DNA of 64,000 bases from Olleya aquimaris (GTDB taxonomy: Bacteria > Bacteroidota > Bacteroidia > Flavobacteriales > Flavobacteriaceae): positions 67,001-131,000 of the forward strand of contig NZ_QLLO01000008.1 of assembly GCF_003259525.1 (NCBI RefSeq), written 5' to 3'. Below are positions 46,105 to 54,091 of the stretch, piece by piece; within the stretch, counting starts at the first letter, position 1; the number at the start of each line of letters is the position of its first letter. The notes beneath the pieces are model-generated. The model saw nothing but the letters and a program-made list of their open reading frames with translations, did no database searches and had not been told where the DNA came from. The position numbers and the translations under genes are program-made.

Positions 46105-46134
46105 AAAAGCCCAAAACGGTTGTTTTGGGCTTTT
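46105..46134. terminator. second strong hairpin, bidirectional terminator
   Basis: AAAAGCCCAAAAC pairs over 13 bp with GTTTTGGGCTTTT around the loop GGTT. It lies 192 bases after the first terminator, with no gene ending between, and 110 bases after the stop of fabH on the minus strand. Confidence 0.8.
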
Positions 46135-46143
46135 GTGTGTTTT

Positions 46144-46175
46144 GTCATTGCGAGGACGTAGGACGTGGCAATCTA
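46144..46175 (+). repeat. dispersed repeat, GTCATTGCGAGGA type
   Basis: GTCATTGCGAGGACGTAGGA and the GGCAATCT end match the block at 31901-31933 in inverse orientation. Confidence 0.7.
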
Positions 46176-46214
46176 TTGATGTTAATAAAATTCAATTTAA
46201 AATCTTACTTTTAT

Positions 46215-46239
46215 TATAAGATTCCAGCCTACGCAGGAA
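46215..46239. repeat. dispersed hairpin repeat, second copy
   Basis: Identical to 38081-38105 over 24 of 25 bases, with A in place of T in the left stem arm. It ends four bases before the fabH stop codon. Confidence 0.7.
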
Positions 46240-46243
46240 TAGG

Positions 46244-47254
46244 TTACCACTTCATTATCACACTTCCCCAAGTAAAACCACTTCCAAAAGCAGCTAATAC
46301 TACATTATCTCCTGCTTTAATTTTTCCTTCTTCCCAAGCTTCGGTTAAAGCAATAGGTATAGAAGCTGCAGTAGTGTTTCCGTATTTCATGATATTATTA
46401 AATACTTGGTCGTCACTCAGCCCAAATTTTTTCTGTATAAATTGTGCGATTCGTAAGTTAGCTTGATGCGGAATTAACATATCAATTTGATCTTTACCTA
46501 GGTTATTTTTAGCCAAACCTTCCATAATGACTTCACTAAAACGCACAACTGCATTTTTAAATACAAATTGTCCATTCATGTATGGGAAGTAACTCTCGTC
46601 ATTTGGATCGTTTTCAGAAATAATATCTGTAACCCAACGGGTTCCCATACCAGGCGCTTTAACAACTAGTTCTTCTGCATGTTCACCTTGGCTATGTAAG
46701 TGTGTGGATAAAATTCCTTTAGTAGTATCTTCTTCTCTGGTTAACACTGCTGCTCCTGCTCCGTCACCAAAAATAACAGACACACCACGTCCTCTGGTGG
46801 TTTTATCTAATCCATGAGAATGCAGCTCGCTACCAATAACCAATACATTTTTATACATACCAGTTTTAATAAAATTATCTGCAACAGAAATAGCATATAC
46901 AAACCCAGAACATTGGTTACGTACATCTAATGCACCTACCGTTTTAATATCTAAAGCATGTTGTACTTGTACACCTGGACCAGGAAAATACATATCTGGA
47001 CTTAAGGTTGCAAAAATGATAAAATCTATATCATCTTTATCTATTCCAGCGCGTTCTATAGCTTGTTTGGCAGCTTTTACTCCCATAGTCGCTGTGGTAT
47101 CACCACTTCCTTCTTTAACCCAACGTCTTTCTTTAATTCCAGTTCGTTCTGTTATCCAGGCATCATTAGTATCCATTAGTTTGGATAAATCATCATTTGT
47201 CACCACATTATCTGGAACGTATTTACCTAAACCTATAATTTTTGAATTGTACAT
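46244..47254 (-). CDS. fabH: 3-oxoacyl-ACP synthase III (FabH-like)
   Basis: A 336-aa condensing enzyme starting fatty acid synthesis from an acyl-CoA and malonyl-ACP. The catalytic Cys115 is in NQCSGFVYA, the His in IPHQANLRI and the Asn in YGNTTAASIP; the first helix region DAWITERTGIKERRW is typical. It is close to housekeeping FabH in length. No other fab genes are near. Some Bacteroidota have several such enzymes, so it could also serve another pathway. A weak -7-like TATTTTTG (minus strand) lies at 47321-47328. Confidence 0.9.
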   Translation of the reverse strand: MYNSKIIGLGKYVPDNVVTNDDLSKLMDTNDAWITERTGIKERRWVKEGSGDTTATMGVKAAKQAIERAGIDKDDIDFIIFATLSPDMYFPGPGVQVQHALDIKTVGALDVRNQCSGFVYAISVADNFIKTGMYKNVLVIGSELHSHGLDKTTRGRGVSVIFGDGAGAAVLTREEDTTKGILSTHLHSQGEHAEELVVKAPGMGTRWVTDIISENDPNDESYFPYMNGQFVFKNAVVRFSEVIMEGLAKNNLGKDQIDMLIPHQANLRIAQFIQKKFGLSDDQVFNNIMKYGNTTAASIPIALTEAWEEGKIKAGDNVVLAAFGSGFTWGSVIMKW

Positions 47255-47380
47255 TTACTTATTGTTTTAATATTAGCGCTTTAATAAAGGTAAATAATTA
47301 ATACCGCATTTAAAAGCTTTCAAAAATAAGGATTTCATAAATAATGATATTCTATTTTATGTAATAGTTAGTTGTAAAAA

Positions 47381-47408
47381 AAAACACACTTTAAAAAAAG
47401 TGTGTTTT
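47381..47408. terminator. orphan terminator-like hairpin
   Basis: AAAACACACTTT pairs over 12 bp with AAAGTGTGTTTT around AAAA. It lies in a divergent gap where neither neighbour ends, so it cannot be a normal gene terminator. It might end a small RNA. Confidence 0.6.
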
Positions 47409-47525
47409 CTAGCTTAAATTATCAATAAGCATTATTTAAACGTTTATAATAATAAACTTAATCCAAATATAACAAAATTAACGCACTTGTAAAAAACAAT
47501 AGATATCAACCTATTTGTACTAAGG

Positions 47526-47566
47526 TGTCAGTTTGTCACTTAACCATAATTGGCATTTTTGTTGAC
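47526..47566 (+). promoter_or_regulatory. possible sigma-54-like element and TGTCA repeats upstream of htpG
   Basis: TGTCA at 47526-47530 and 47534-47538 is followed by TTGGCATTTTTGTTGA (47550-47565). The GG and GA are spaced like -24 GG and -12 GC, but the second is GA. No TAnnTTTG is seen. Confidence 0.4.
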
Positions 47567-47686
47567 TATTAGTAAAACAGAATTTAACAGTATTAAATTA
47601 TTGTCAGGTAAAGCGTTTTAGGGTTAGAAAATGAAAAAAATTCAACTTGGCTTTATGTGACACAAACAATAAAAAACAATTACATT

Positions 47687-49597
47687 ATGGCAAAAGGAAA
47701 TATTAACGTTTCAGTAGAAAACATTTTCCCACTCATTAAAAAATTCTTGTATAGCGATCACGAAATCTTTTTACGTGAGCTAATTAGTAATGCAACCGAT
47801 GCAACGCTAAAACTTAAGCATTTAGCTAGCATTGGCGAAACTAAATCGGATTATGGAAACCCTATCATTGAAGTTAAAATTGATAAAGAAGGAAAAAAAC
47901 TTCACATTATTGATCAAGGTTTAGGGATGACTGCAGAAGAGGTTGAAAAATACATCAACCAAGTCGCTTTTTCTGGTGCTGAAGAGTTTTTAGACCAATA
48001 CAAAGATAGCGCTAAAGATTCTGGTATTATAGGACATTTTGGTCTTGGGTTCTACTCGGCTTTTATGGTTGCAGATAAAGTAGAAATCATTACCAAATCA
48101 CATAAAGACCAGCCTGCTGCACATTGGACTTGTGATGGTTCTCCAGAATTTACTTTAGAGCCTCATGACAAAACAGACAGAGGTACAGAAATAATATTAC
48201 ATATTGCAGAAGACTCGACAGAGTTTTTAGAAGAGGCGCGTATTAGCAGCTTGCTACGTAAGTATAACAAGTTTATGCCAATACCAATAAAGTTTGGAAC
48301 AAAAGAAATTAACGATCCAGACCACACACCTAAAACAACAAAAGATAAAGACGGTAAAGACACTACAGAACCACAGAAAAAAATAACCGTAGATAACATT
48401 ATAAACAACCCTAATCCTGCTTGGACCAAACAACCAACAGACTTAGAGGATGAAGACTATAAGTCTTTTTATCGCGAGTTATACCCAACACAATTTGAAG
48501 ATCCGCTATTTCACATTCATTTAAATGTGGACTATCCGTTTAACTTAACAGGAATCTTGTATTTCCCTAAGATGACTCAGGATTTAGCGATGCAAAAAGA
48601 CAAAATTCAACTCTATCAAAACCAAGTATTTGTTACAGATAACGTCGAAGGAATTGTACCTGAATTTTTAACGATGTTACGTGGTGTGATTGACAGTCCT
48701 GATATTCCATTAAACGTCTCACGTAGTTATTTACAAGCAGATGGAGCTGTTAAAAAAATAAGCTCGTACATCTCGCGTAAAGTAGCCGATAAATTAAAAT
48801 CGTTGTTTAATAATAATCGTGAAGATTTTGAAGCTAAATGGAATGACATAAAAATTGTTATTGAATACGGAATGCTATCCGACGATAAATTCTTCGAAAA
48901 AGCTGAAGCATTTGCTTTATTCCCAACAGTGGATGATAAATATTACACGTACGAAGAATTATATAACAAAATAAAAGCAAATCAAACCGATAAAGATGAC
49001 AAACTAGTTATCTTATATGCAAGCAATAAAGACGAGCAGCACAGCTATATTGAAGCTGCTAAAGACAAAGGTTACGAGGTGTTATTATTAGATAGCCCAA
49101 TCGTATCTCACTTTATGCAAAAGCTAGAAACTACCAAAGACAAAATTAGCTTTGCACGTGTAGATGCAGACCATATTGATAAGTTAATCCAAAAGGAAGA
49201 CACAGCAATTTCTAAATTAGACGAAGACCAAACCAAAGCATTGGACGAGTTGTTAAAAGACGTTGTACCTTCAGAAAAATTTATGGTACAATTAGAAGCT
49301 ATGGATAGCAATGCAACCCCATTTATGATTACTCAACCTGAGTTTATGCGTCGTATGAAAGAGATGCAAGCTACAGGTGGTGGTGGCATGAACATGTTTG
49401 GCAGTATGCCAGAAATGTACAACTTAGTGGTTAATACAAACTCTGAGCTAGTACATGAGATTTTAAACACCAAAACCAGAAAAAAACAAGAGCGTTTAAT
49501 TAATCAAAGTTTAGACTTAGCACGTTTATCTCAAGGCTTATTAAAAGGAAAAGAGTTAAGCGAATTTATTAAGCGTAGCTACGATATGATTAAATAA
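47687..49597 (+). CDS. htpG: molecular chaperone HtpG (Hsp90)
   Basis: A 636-aa Hsp90 protein. The GHKL ATPase N-domain shows FLRELISNATDA, IIDQGLGMT and GHFGLGFYSAFMV; the middle domain has the conserved LNVSRSYLQ; the C-terminal dimerisation region is complete. The start at 47687 (MAKGNINVSVEN) is chosen over the GTG at 47657, whose ten extra residues are not typical of the family. An unusual Asp/Thr/Lys-rich insert is seen between the N and middle domains (about 225-265). A terminator follows at 49640. The upstream DNA has a sigma-54-like element. Confidence 0.97.
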   Translation: MAKGNINVSVENIFPLIKKFLYSDHEIFLRELISNATDATLKLKHLASIGETKSDYGNPIIEVKIDKEGKKLHIIDQGLGMTAEEVEKYINQVAFSGAEEFLDQYKDSAKDSGIIGHFGLGFYSAFMVADKVEIITKSHKDQPAAHWTCDGSPEFTLEPHDKTDRGTEIILHIAEDSTEFLEEARISSLLRKYNKFMPIPIKFGTKEINDPDHTPKTTKDKDGKDTTEPQKKITVDNIINNPNPAWTKQPTDLEDEDYKSFYRELYPTQFEDPLFHIHLNVDYPFNLTGILYFPKMTQDLAMQKDKIQLYQNQVFVTDNVEGIVPEFLTMLRGVIDSPDIPLNVSRSYLQADGAVKKISSYISRKVADKLKSLFNNNREDFEAKWNDIKIVIEYGMLSDDKFFEKAEAFALFPTVDDKYYTYEELYNKIKANQTDKDDKLVILYASNKDEQHSYIEAAKDKGYEVLLLDSPIVSHFMQKLETTKDKISFARVDADHIDKLIQKEDTAISKLDEDQTKALDELLKDVVPSEKFMVQLEAMDSNATPFMITQPEFMRRMKEMQATGGGGMNMFGSMPEMYNLVVNTNSELVHEILNTKTRKKQERLINQSLDLARLSQGLLKGKELSEFIKRSYDMIK

Positions 49598-49639
49598 GAA
49601 ATCTCAGAATCAAAATAATTTTTCGCTGTCGCGGAAATT

Positions 49640-49669
49640 AAAAAACCACCTCTTGTAGGTGGTTTTTTT
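49640..49669. terminator. terminator of htpG
   Basis: AAAAAACCACCT pairs over 12 bp with AGGTGGTTTTTT around CTTGT. It lies 43 bases after the stop. Confidence 0.9.
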
Positions 49670-49676
49670 ATTACTT

Positions 49677-49700
49677 AAAATACGTAGAACTACGTATTTT
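49677..49700. repeat. perfect TACGTA palindrome (possible operator)
   Basis: AAAATACGTA and TACGTATTTT form a perfect 10-bp inverted repeat around GAAC. It lies nine bases after the htpG terminator and about 100 bases before the small gene at 49803. Confidence 0.55.
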
Positions 49701-49802
49701 ATTTGAAAGAAAATTCTTCTACCTTGCATTAGATGACTAATTATATCCAATTGATTATCTTACATATCTAAACATAGTAACATATTAAAAACAAAAAAAC
49801 CG

Positions 49803-50246
49803 ATGAAAACATTTGTAACACTAATTTTATTTTCTTTTTCACTGATAACTTTTGGCCAAAATAAACCAGAAGAAATAGTTACTAATTTTTTTAATGAATA
49901 TAAAAATGATGGTGCTTCTAAAGCAATTGATAATCTTTACTCAACTAATAAATGGATGGCACGAGCTACAGATGCCATAACAAAACTAAAACAACAACTA
50001 AGTGCTTTAAATGAGGATTTTGTCGGACAATATTATGGTTATGAATTAATTGTAGAAAAAAAGCTTTCGGATAGCTTTATATTAATGAGTTATTTAGTGA
50101 AATATGATAGGCAACCCATCCGATTTACATTTCAGTTTTATAAACCAGAAAACCAATGGAGAATTCATAGCTTTAAATATGACAGTAACATAGATGAGGA
50201 AATTGAAGAGTCAGCTAAAGCATACTATTTAGATTTAGAAAACTAA
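49803..50246 (+). CDS. exported NTF2-like small protein, 147 aa
   Basis: A signal peptide ends near ITFGQ (residue about 19). The mature part has the length and pattern of NTF2-like proteins: EEIVTNFFNEYKNDGASKAIDNLY at the start and FTFQFYKPENQWRIHSFKYD at the end. I do not recognise a closer family. It is preceded by a perfect palindrome at 49677-49700, which may regulate it. Two further small genes follow on the same strand, each about 55 bases apart. Confidence 0.72.
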   Translation: MKTFVTLILFSFSLITFGQNKPEEIVTNFFNEYKNDGASKAIDNLYSTNKWMARATDAITKLKQQLSALNEDFVGQYYGYELIVEKKLSDSFILMSYLVKYDRQPIRFTFQFYKPENQWRIHSFKYDSNIDEEIEESAKAYYLDLEN

Positions 50247-50302
50247 ACTAGCTATACATCATTTATTAGTTATCACTTTATATAAAACAAAACACACAAA
50301 TC

Positions 50303-50542
50303 ATGGGGCTTTTTAGAGGGATTTTAGCGATTGGTATTTTAGGATCAGGTGTGTATTTTGCTTTTAAAACCTTTATGTCTGTTTATACAAAGACAAACTC
50401 AGCATTATTATCAGTATTGGCAGGAGCTAGTGTTGGAATACTTGGTATTGGTCTAGCTGCATTTGCTTTTTCTAGTTCAAATCAATCAGATCCTTGGGAA
50501 GATGCTGATGTTGTAGAAGAAGAGGACAAACAACCTGAATAA
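50303..50542 (+). CDS. small membrane protein with two helices, 79 aa
   Basis: A 79-aa protein with two hydrophobic helices (about 5-25 and 36-58) linked by a short basic loop, and an acidic C-terminus (WEDADVVEEEDKQPE). I do not recognise it; the glycine-rich helices (SGVYFAFK, GASVGILGIGLAA) look like a membrane-tether or stress-type small protein. It lies between two exported proteins on the same strand. Its function is unknown. Confidence 0.65.
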   Translation: MGLFRGILAIGILGSGVYFAFKTFMSVYTKTNSALLSVLAGASVGILGIGLAAFAFSSSNQSDPWEDADVVEEEDKQPE

Positions 50543-50599
50543 ACACCTCAGCATCTATTTTTTTTAGTACCTTAACCTAAACAAACAACAGCTACAACT

Positions 50600-51187
50600 A
50601 TGAAAACGTTAAAATTCACCTTACTAACATTACTCTCTCTACTCTATTTTAACTGCGATAACGATGATGATAACACCAACAATGTCTGTGACAGCAACTA
50701 TGTTAATGCAGCCATTACAACCGCATTTAGTACTGCAAATGGGTATGATGATTTAGCAGAGTGGATGGATCTAGAAACCCATGAATACGAATTACAAATT
50801 AACGCTTCTGGTGAAATTTGTACCATTGGCTACCAAAACCCAAGCACCTATACTGGAGGCTATGACATGGAAGTAATTAATAATACTAGTGGTGGCAGCT
50901 ATTTAGGGACGCACACTTTTTCTCAAAGTGGATTAGATTACCAATTAATAACTCCTGTTGTAGTTAATGCTGGAGACTATATTACCGTAAAACGTACTAT
51001 TTTACCTGGTTATACTGCACTTAATCAAACTGTAGGACGTATTTTAAGAAAATCGGACTTTACAGATGTACCATATCCAGTTACTCAAGGTAACGTTGTG
51101 TTTTCAGGCTCTGTGTTTTATGGTGCTGGTGGACCTGTAGCCAATATTGGACAACCCTATATTGCATTAGGTTTTAAAGTTTATTAA
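50600..51187 (+). CDS. hypothetical surface lipoprotein, 195 aa
   Basis: A 195-aa lipoprotein with the lipobox LYFNC at residue about 19 and an acidic DNDDDN run after it. The mature part is beta-rich with GGYDMEVINNTSGGSYLGTHTF, so it may form a jelly-roll or adhesin-like fold. I cannot name a family. Only a few residues in the middle (AEWMDLETHEYELQINASGEI) look like a conserved block. It ends with a terminator at 51211. Confidence 0.75.
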   Translation: MKTLKFTLLTLLSLLYFNCDNDDDNTNNVCDSNYVNAAITTAFSTANGYDDLAEWMDLETHEYELQINASGEICTIGYQNPSTYTGGYDMEVINNTSGGSYLGTHTFSQSGLDYQLITPVVVNAGDYITVKRTILPGYTALNQTVGRILRKSDFTDVPYPVTQGNVVFSGSVFYGAGGPVANIGQPYIALGFKVY

Positions 51188-51210
51188 CTCAATAATATAA
51201 TTAACTTCAC

Positions 51211-51241
51211 AAAGCCACTTTTGTTTAAAAGTGGTTTTTTT
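51211..51241. terminator. terminator of the lipoprotein gene
   Basis: CCACTTTT pairs with AAAAGTGG around GTTT, followed by a T-run. It lies 27 bases after the stop. Confidence 0.85.
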
Positions 51242-51300
51242 ATATTCTCAGTTTAAGCAGTTATTGGCATTTATATAACGTACCTTAAACAAAAAAGGTC

Positions 51301-51912
51301 ATGTCCATAGAACGTCGCGTAAAATTGGTGGAATCATTATTTGATAAATTAGATGCAGAGATTGCTCAGTTTCAGGAAAAGACTACTTTACATTGCTTAA
51401 CAGGTTGCGGGAATTGTTGTACTAACCCAAGCATTGAAGCTTCACCTTTAGAATTTTTACCTTACGCTTTCTATTTGTTTTTAAACGGAAAAGCAGAAGA
51501 CACATTAATGCTATTAAACACTAAAACCACAACTTCCATTTGCCATATTTACAGTCCGTTAAATATTATAGATAGTACTTTAGGACGCTGTAATAATTAC
51601 AAATACCGTGGTTTAATATGCAGACTGTTTGGCTATGCTGCATCAAACGATAAATATGGACAAAAACGGTTAGTGACTTGCAAAATTATTAAAGACCACC
51701 AAAAACAATCATATCAAGACACTCAAGTAGCAATAAACCAAGGTCTAAATGTGCCAATGTTTACAGATTATTACATGCAATTGTCACAAATAGATTTTAC
51801 AATGGGCAATGTTATAGTCCCAATAAATAAAGCTTTAAAATTAGCAATAGAAGAAGTCCTGCACTATTATGCATATAGACCTTTCCCAAGTGGATTGGTT
51901 AATATTGCATAA
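51301..51912 (+). CDS. YkgJ-type cysteine cluster protein
   Basis: A 203-aa soluble protein with the cluster CLTGCGNCC (Cys32, Cys36, Cys39, Cys40) and further conserved cysteines in CHIY, GRCNNYKYRGLICRLFG and CKII. This is the CxxxCxxCC signature of the YkgJ (UPF0153) family, thought to bind zinc or an iron-sulfur cluster. Residues LEFLPYAFYLFLNG follow the cluster. Its function is unknown. It is separated by 60 bases from the membrane protein gene downstream. Confidence 0.88.
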   Translation: MSIERRVKLVESLFDKLDAEIAQFQEKTTLHCLTGCGNCCTNPSIEASPLEFLPYAFYLFLNGKAEDTLMLLNTKTTTSICHIYSPLNIIDSTLGRCNNYKYRGLICRLFGYAASNDKYGQKRLVTCKIIKDHQKQSYQDTQVAINQGLNVPMFTDYYMQLSQIDFTMGNVIVPINKALKLAIEEVLHYYAYRPFPSGLVNIA

Positions 51913-51973
51913 GTGTAATAAATAAAGTTTCAATATTTAATTTATCTTTACTTCAACCAACCACATTATTTTT

Positions 51974-53302
51974 ATGAGAAATAATTACAGAACCAAAGCT
52001 TTTAAACTTTGGTTGGATAAACTACAACAAGAAAGCTGGCAATTAGAATTAATTATTTCTGGGTTTTCCATTTACGGATTATCTCAAGTTTTTGAACCTT
52101 TAATAGTCTTTTTAAACATTGCTGAAAACGAAAAAAACATTGCAGTAATTATTCTATTATTTATTGCACTAACCTCCTGTACCATTTTAATGTTTACCTT
52201 GTTATTACACGTGGTTTTAAGAGGTTTGTGGATTGGCGCTTTAGGTTTACGGTATGTGTCTGGAGATATAGACTACAAAGCCTTAAATTACAGACCAAAA
52301 TTTGACCGTTATTTACGTCGTAAAATAGGATCGTTTGACAAATACATTTCACGCTTAGAAGATTATTGTAGCGTGCTTTTTGCTATTTCATTTTTACTTA
52401 TTTTTTACATCTTATCCATATTTGTAACTTTTGGTGCTATAGTCGCAATCTCCTATTTTTTACTAAACGATTATAAAGACAGACCTATCGTCTTTTTTGT
52501 AATAGGACTTATCTTGTTATTTTTTGTGCTTTTTGGAATGTTATTTACGTTTATAGACTTTGTAACTCAAGGCTATTTAAAAAAGAATAAATGGTTAGCC
52601 AAAATTTACTTTCCGTTTTATTGGGCGTTTAGTTATTTAACCTTATCGTTTTTGTATCGTCCTTTAGTTCATAATTTTATTGATAATAGATTCGGAAAAC
52701 GTCTAAGTATATTACTAGTCCCAGTTTATTTCATACTTATTGGAATTACTTCTTTTAGTTTTAATAGATCAAACTATTTTTCGTCATCAGACACCTCTAA
52801 CACCTTTACTGCTAATAAATTTAATTATGATGAAAACATAACAGAAAAAGGTATGTTTATTAGAAATGCATCCATTCCTTCAAAAATCATTGAAACCCGC
52901 TATTTACCCGTATTTATAGCTTTTTCCGAAACTATAGAAGATGCGATTTTTAATTTCAATCACGCATTAAAACCAGACAAAGACATTAGAGGATATAAGT
53001 CTGGCATTGTGTTTTCTGATGATTTTTTAAGTTTTAGAAAAAAAGATAGTCTAAAAACCGTATACATGCGCACGCTATCTGAAATGTATAAGTTTAAAAT
53101 TGATAGTATTGAATATAAAAATTTAGAGTTTATTTTCACAGAACACAACAATAGTCAAAATGGTTTTGAAACCGTTATTAGCTTAGATTCTATAACTGAT
53201 GGAAAACATAATTTAAGAATTTATAGAGCATATAAACACAAGGATAGTATTAAGTATAATTGGCATCAAACCATTCCGTTTTGGTATTTTAAAAAACAAT
53301 AA
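51974..53302 (+). CDS. unknown membrane protein, 442 aa
   Basis: A 442-aa protein with about 5-6 hydrophobic segments within the first 260 residues and a soluble C-terminal domain (about 280-442). An amphipathic N-terminus (KAFKLWLDKLQQESWQLELIISGFSIYGLSQVFEP) is followed by helices near 55-90, 140-170, 175-205 and 245-260. I do not recognise it, but the N-terminal WxLELIISGFSIYGL block looks conserved. The soluble domain has beta-rich features. No partner gene is evident nearby. Confidence 0.7.
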   Translation: MRNNYRTKAFKLWLDKLQQESWQLELIISGFSIYGLSQVFEPLIVFLNIAENEKNIAVIILLFIALTSCTILMFTLLLHVVLRGLWIGALGLRYVSGDIDYKALNYRPKFDRYLRRKIGSFDKYISRLEDYCSVLFAISFLLIFYILSIFVTFGAIVAISYFLLNDYKDRPIVFFVIGLILLFFVLFGMLFTFIDFVTQGYLKKNKWLAKIYFPFYWAFSYLTLSFLYRPLVHNFIDNRFGKRLSILLVPVYFILIGITSFSFNRSNYFSSSDTSNTFTANKFNYDENITEKGMFIRNASIPSKIIETRYLPVFIAFSETIEDAIFNFNHALKPDKDIRGYKSGIVFSDDFLSFRKKDSLKTVYMRTLSEMYKFKIDSIEYKNLEFIFTEHNNSQNGFETVISLDSITDGKHNLRIYRAYKHKDSIKYNWHQTIPFWYFKKQ

Positions 53303-53414
53303 CTCATTAAAAAGCCAACTTCGCTCACCAAACAGTATGGTTTACTCATTCTTCCTTTTTATATAGGTTAAAGTAGTTTAGGTTTGAGTTATTAAACTTA
53401 AACATCTAAGCATC

Positions 53415-54077
53415 ATGAAAGACCATTTTAAATTAAACATCAAAACTCCTTGCCAGGAAGATTTTAATGCTTTTTCACCAACACAAGCTGGTGGATTTTG
53501 CAATTCTTGTAATCAAGAAGTAGTAGATTTTACTGCTATGAGCACACAAGCCATAAGCTTGTATTTTAGCAAAAACAACACAGAAAACACCTGTGGTAGA
53601 TTTAATAACTCACAATTAAACACCATTACTATGACACCAGAAAAAAGATCGTATTTAAGCGTATTAAGCGGAATTGGACTTGCTTGTTTCTCGTTACTAT
53701 CATTAACAACTGCACAAGCGCAAGACACACCTAGCAACTCCACAAACACAGAAGTGAAGCAAACCACAAAAAAAGTAACCGTTAAAGGGACTATTACAGA
53801 CCAAGACGGAAACCCTTTACCAGGAGTTAATGTTGTTTTAGAAGGAACAAAAATTGGAATTAGTTCAGATTTTGATGGTAATTTTCAGTTTCCTCAAAAA
53901 CTTAAACAGGGTGACGTTTTAGTCTTTAGTTATGTTGGCTTCGAGTCTAAAAAATCGGTTATTGACACCACAAATACAGTTTCAAACATGCAACTTAATA
54001 TTAACATGGATAACGAAGCGTATATCATGATGGGTAAAGTAGATGTTAAACAAGTGTATAAATCTAAAAAGGACTAA
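53415..54077 (+). CDS. Cys-motif N-domain / membrane helix / CarboxypepD_reg protein
   Basis: A 220-aa protein in three parts. The N-terminal domain (1-70) has four Cys: TPCQEDF (Cys13), GGFCNSC (Cys29, Cys32) and TCGRF (Cys60), with DFTAMS between. One membrane helix follows at 80-100, then a CarboxypepD_reg/CNA-B-like domain (about 118-195: VKGTITDQDGNPLPGVNVVLEG, GVFESKK-like SYVGFESKK). This Cys module is common in flavobacterial membrane proteins and probably binds metal or is redox active in the cytoplasm; its function is unknown. A transglutaminase gene follows 14 bases later. Confidence 0.82.
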   Translation: MKDHFKLNIKTPCQEDFNAFSPTQAGGFCNSCNQEVVDFTAMSTQAISLYFSKNNTENTCGRFNNSQLNTITMTPEKRSYLSVLSGIGLACFSLLSLTTAQAQDTPSNSTNTEVKQTTKKVTVKGTITDQDGNPLPGVNVVLEGTKIGISSDFDGNFQFPQKLKQGDVLVFSYVGFESKKSVIDTTNTVSNMQLNINMDNEAYIMMGKVDVKQVYKSKKD

Positions 54078-54091
54078 TTGATTAATACCAC

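Larger units (their letters stand above)
45806..46243. other. 438-base intergenic region with two terminators and two repeats
   Basis: The gap holds a terminator for the outer-membrane gene (45881-45913), a second hairpin (46105-46134), a GTCATTGCGAGGA repeat (46144-46175) and a hairpin repeat (46215-46239). No convincing gene is seen; a reading frame at 46125-46466 is made of repeat sequence. Confidence 0.7.
47255..47686. other. 432-base divergent gap with an orphan hairpin and a sigma-54-like element
   Basis: This region separates fabH and htpG. It holds a terminator-like hairpin (47381-47408) and a TGTCA/TTGGCA arrangement (47526-47566). I see no protein gene, apart from a 9-codon frame at about 47632 that I do not trust. 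Confidence 0.6.

Noticed and set aside
46125-46466. A 113-codon plus-strand frame upstream of and across the end of fabH
   Set aside because: It starts in a terminator, runs through two repeats and then antisense to fabH; no protein features are seen.
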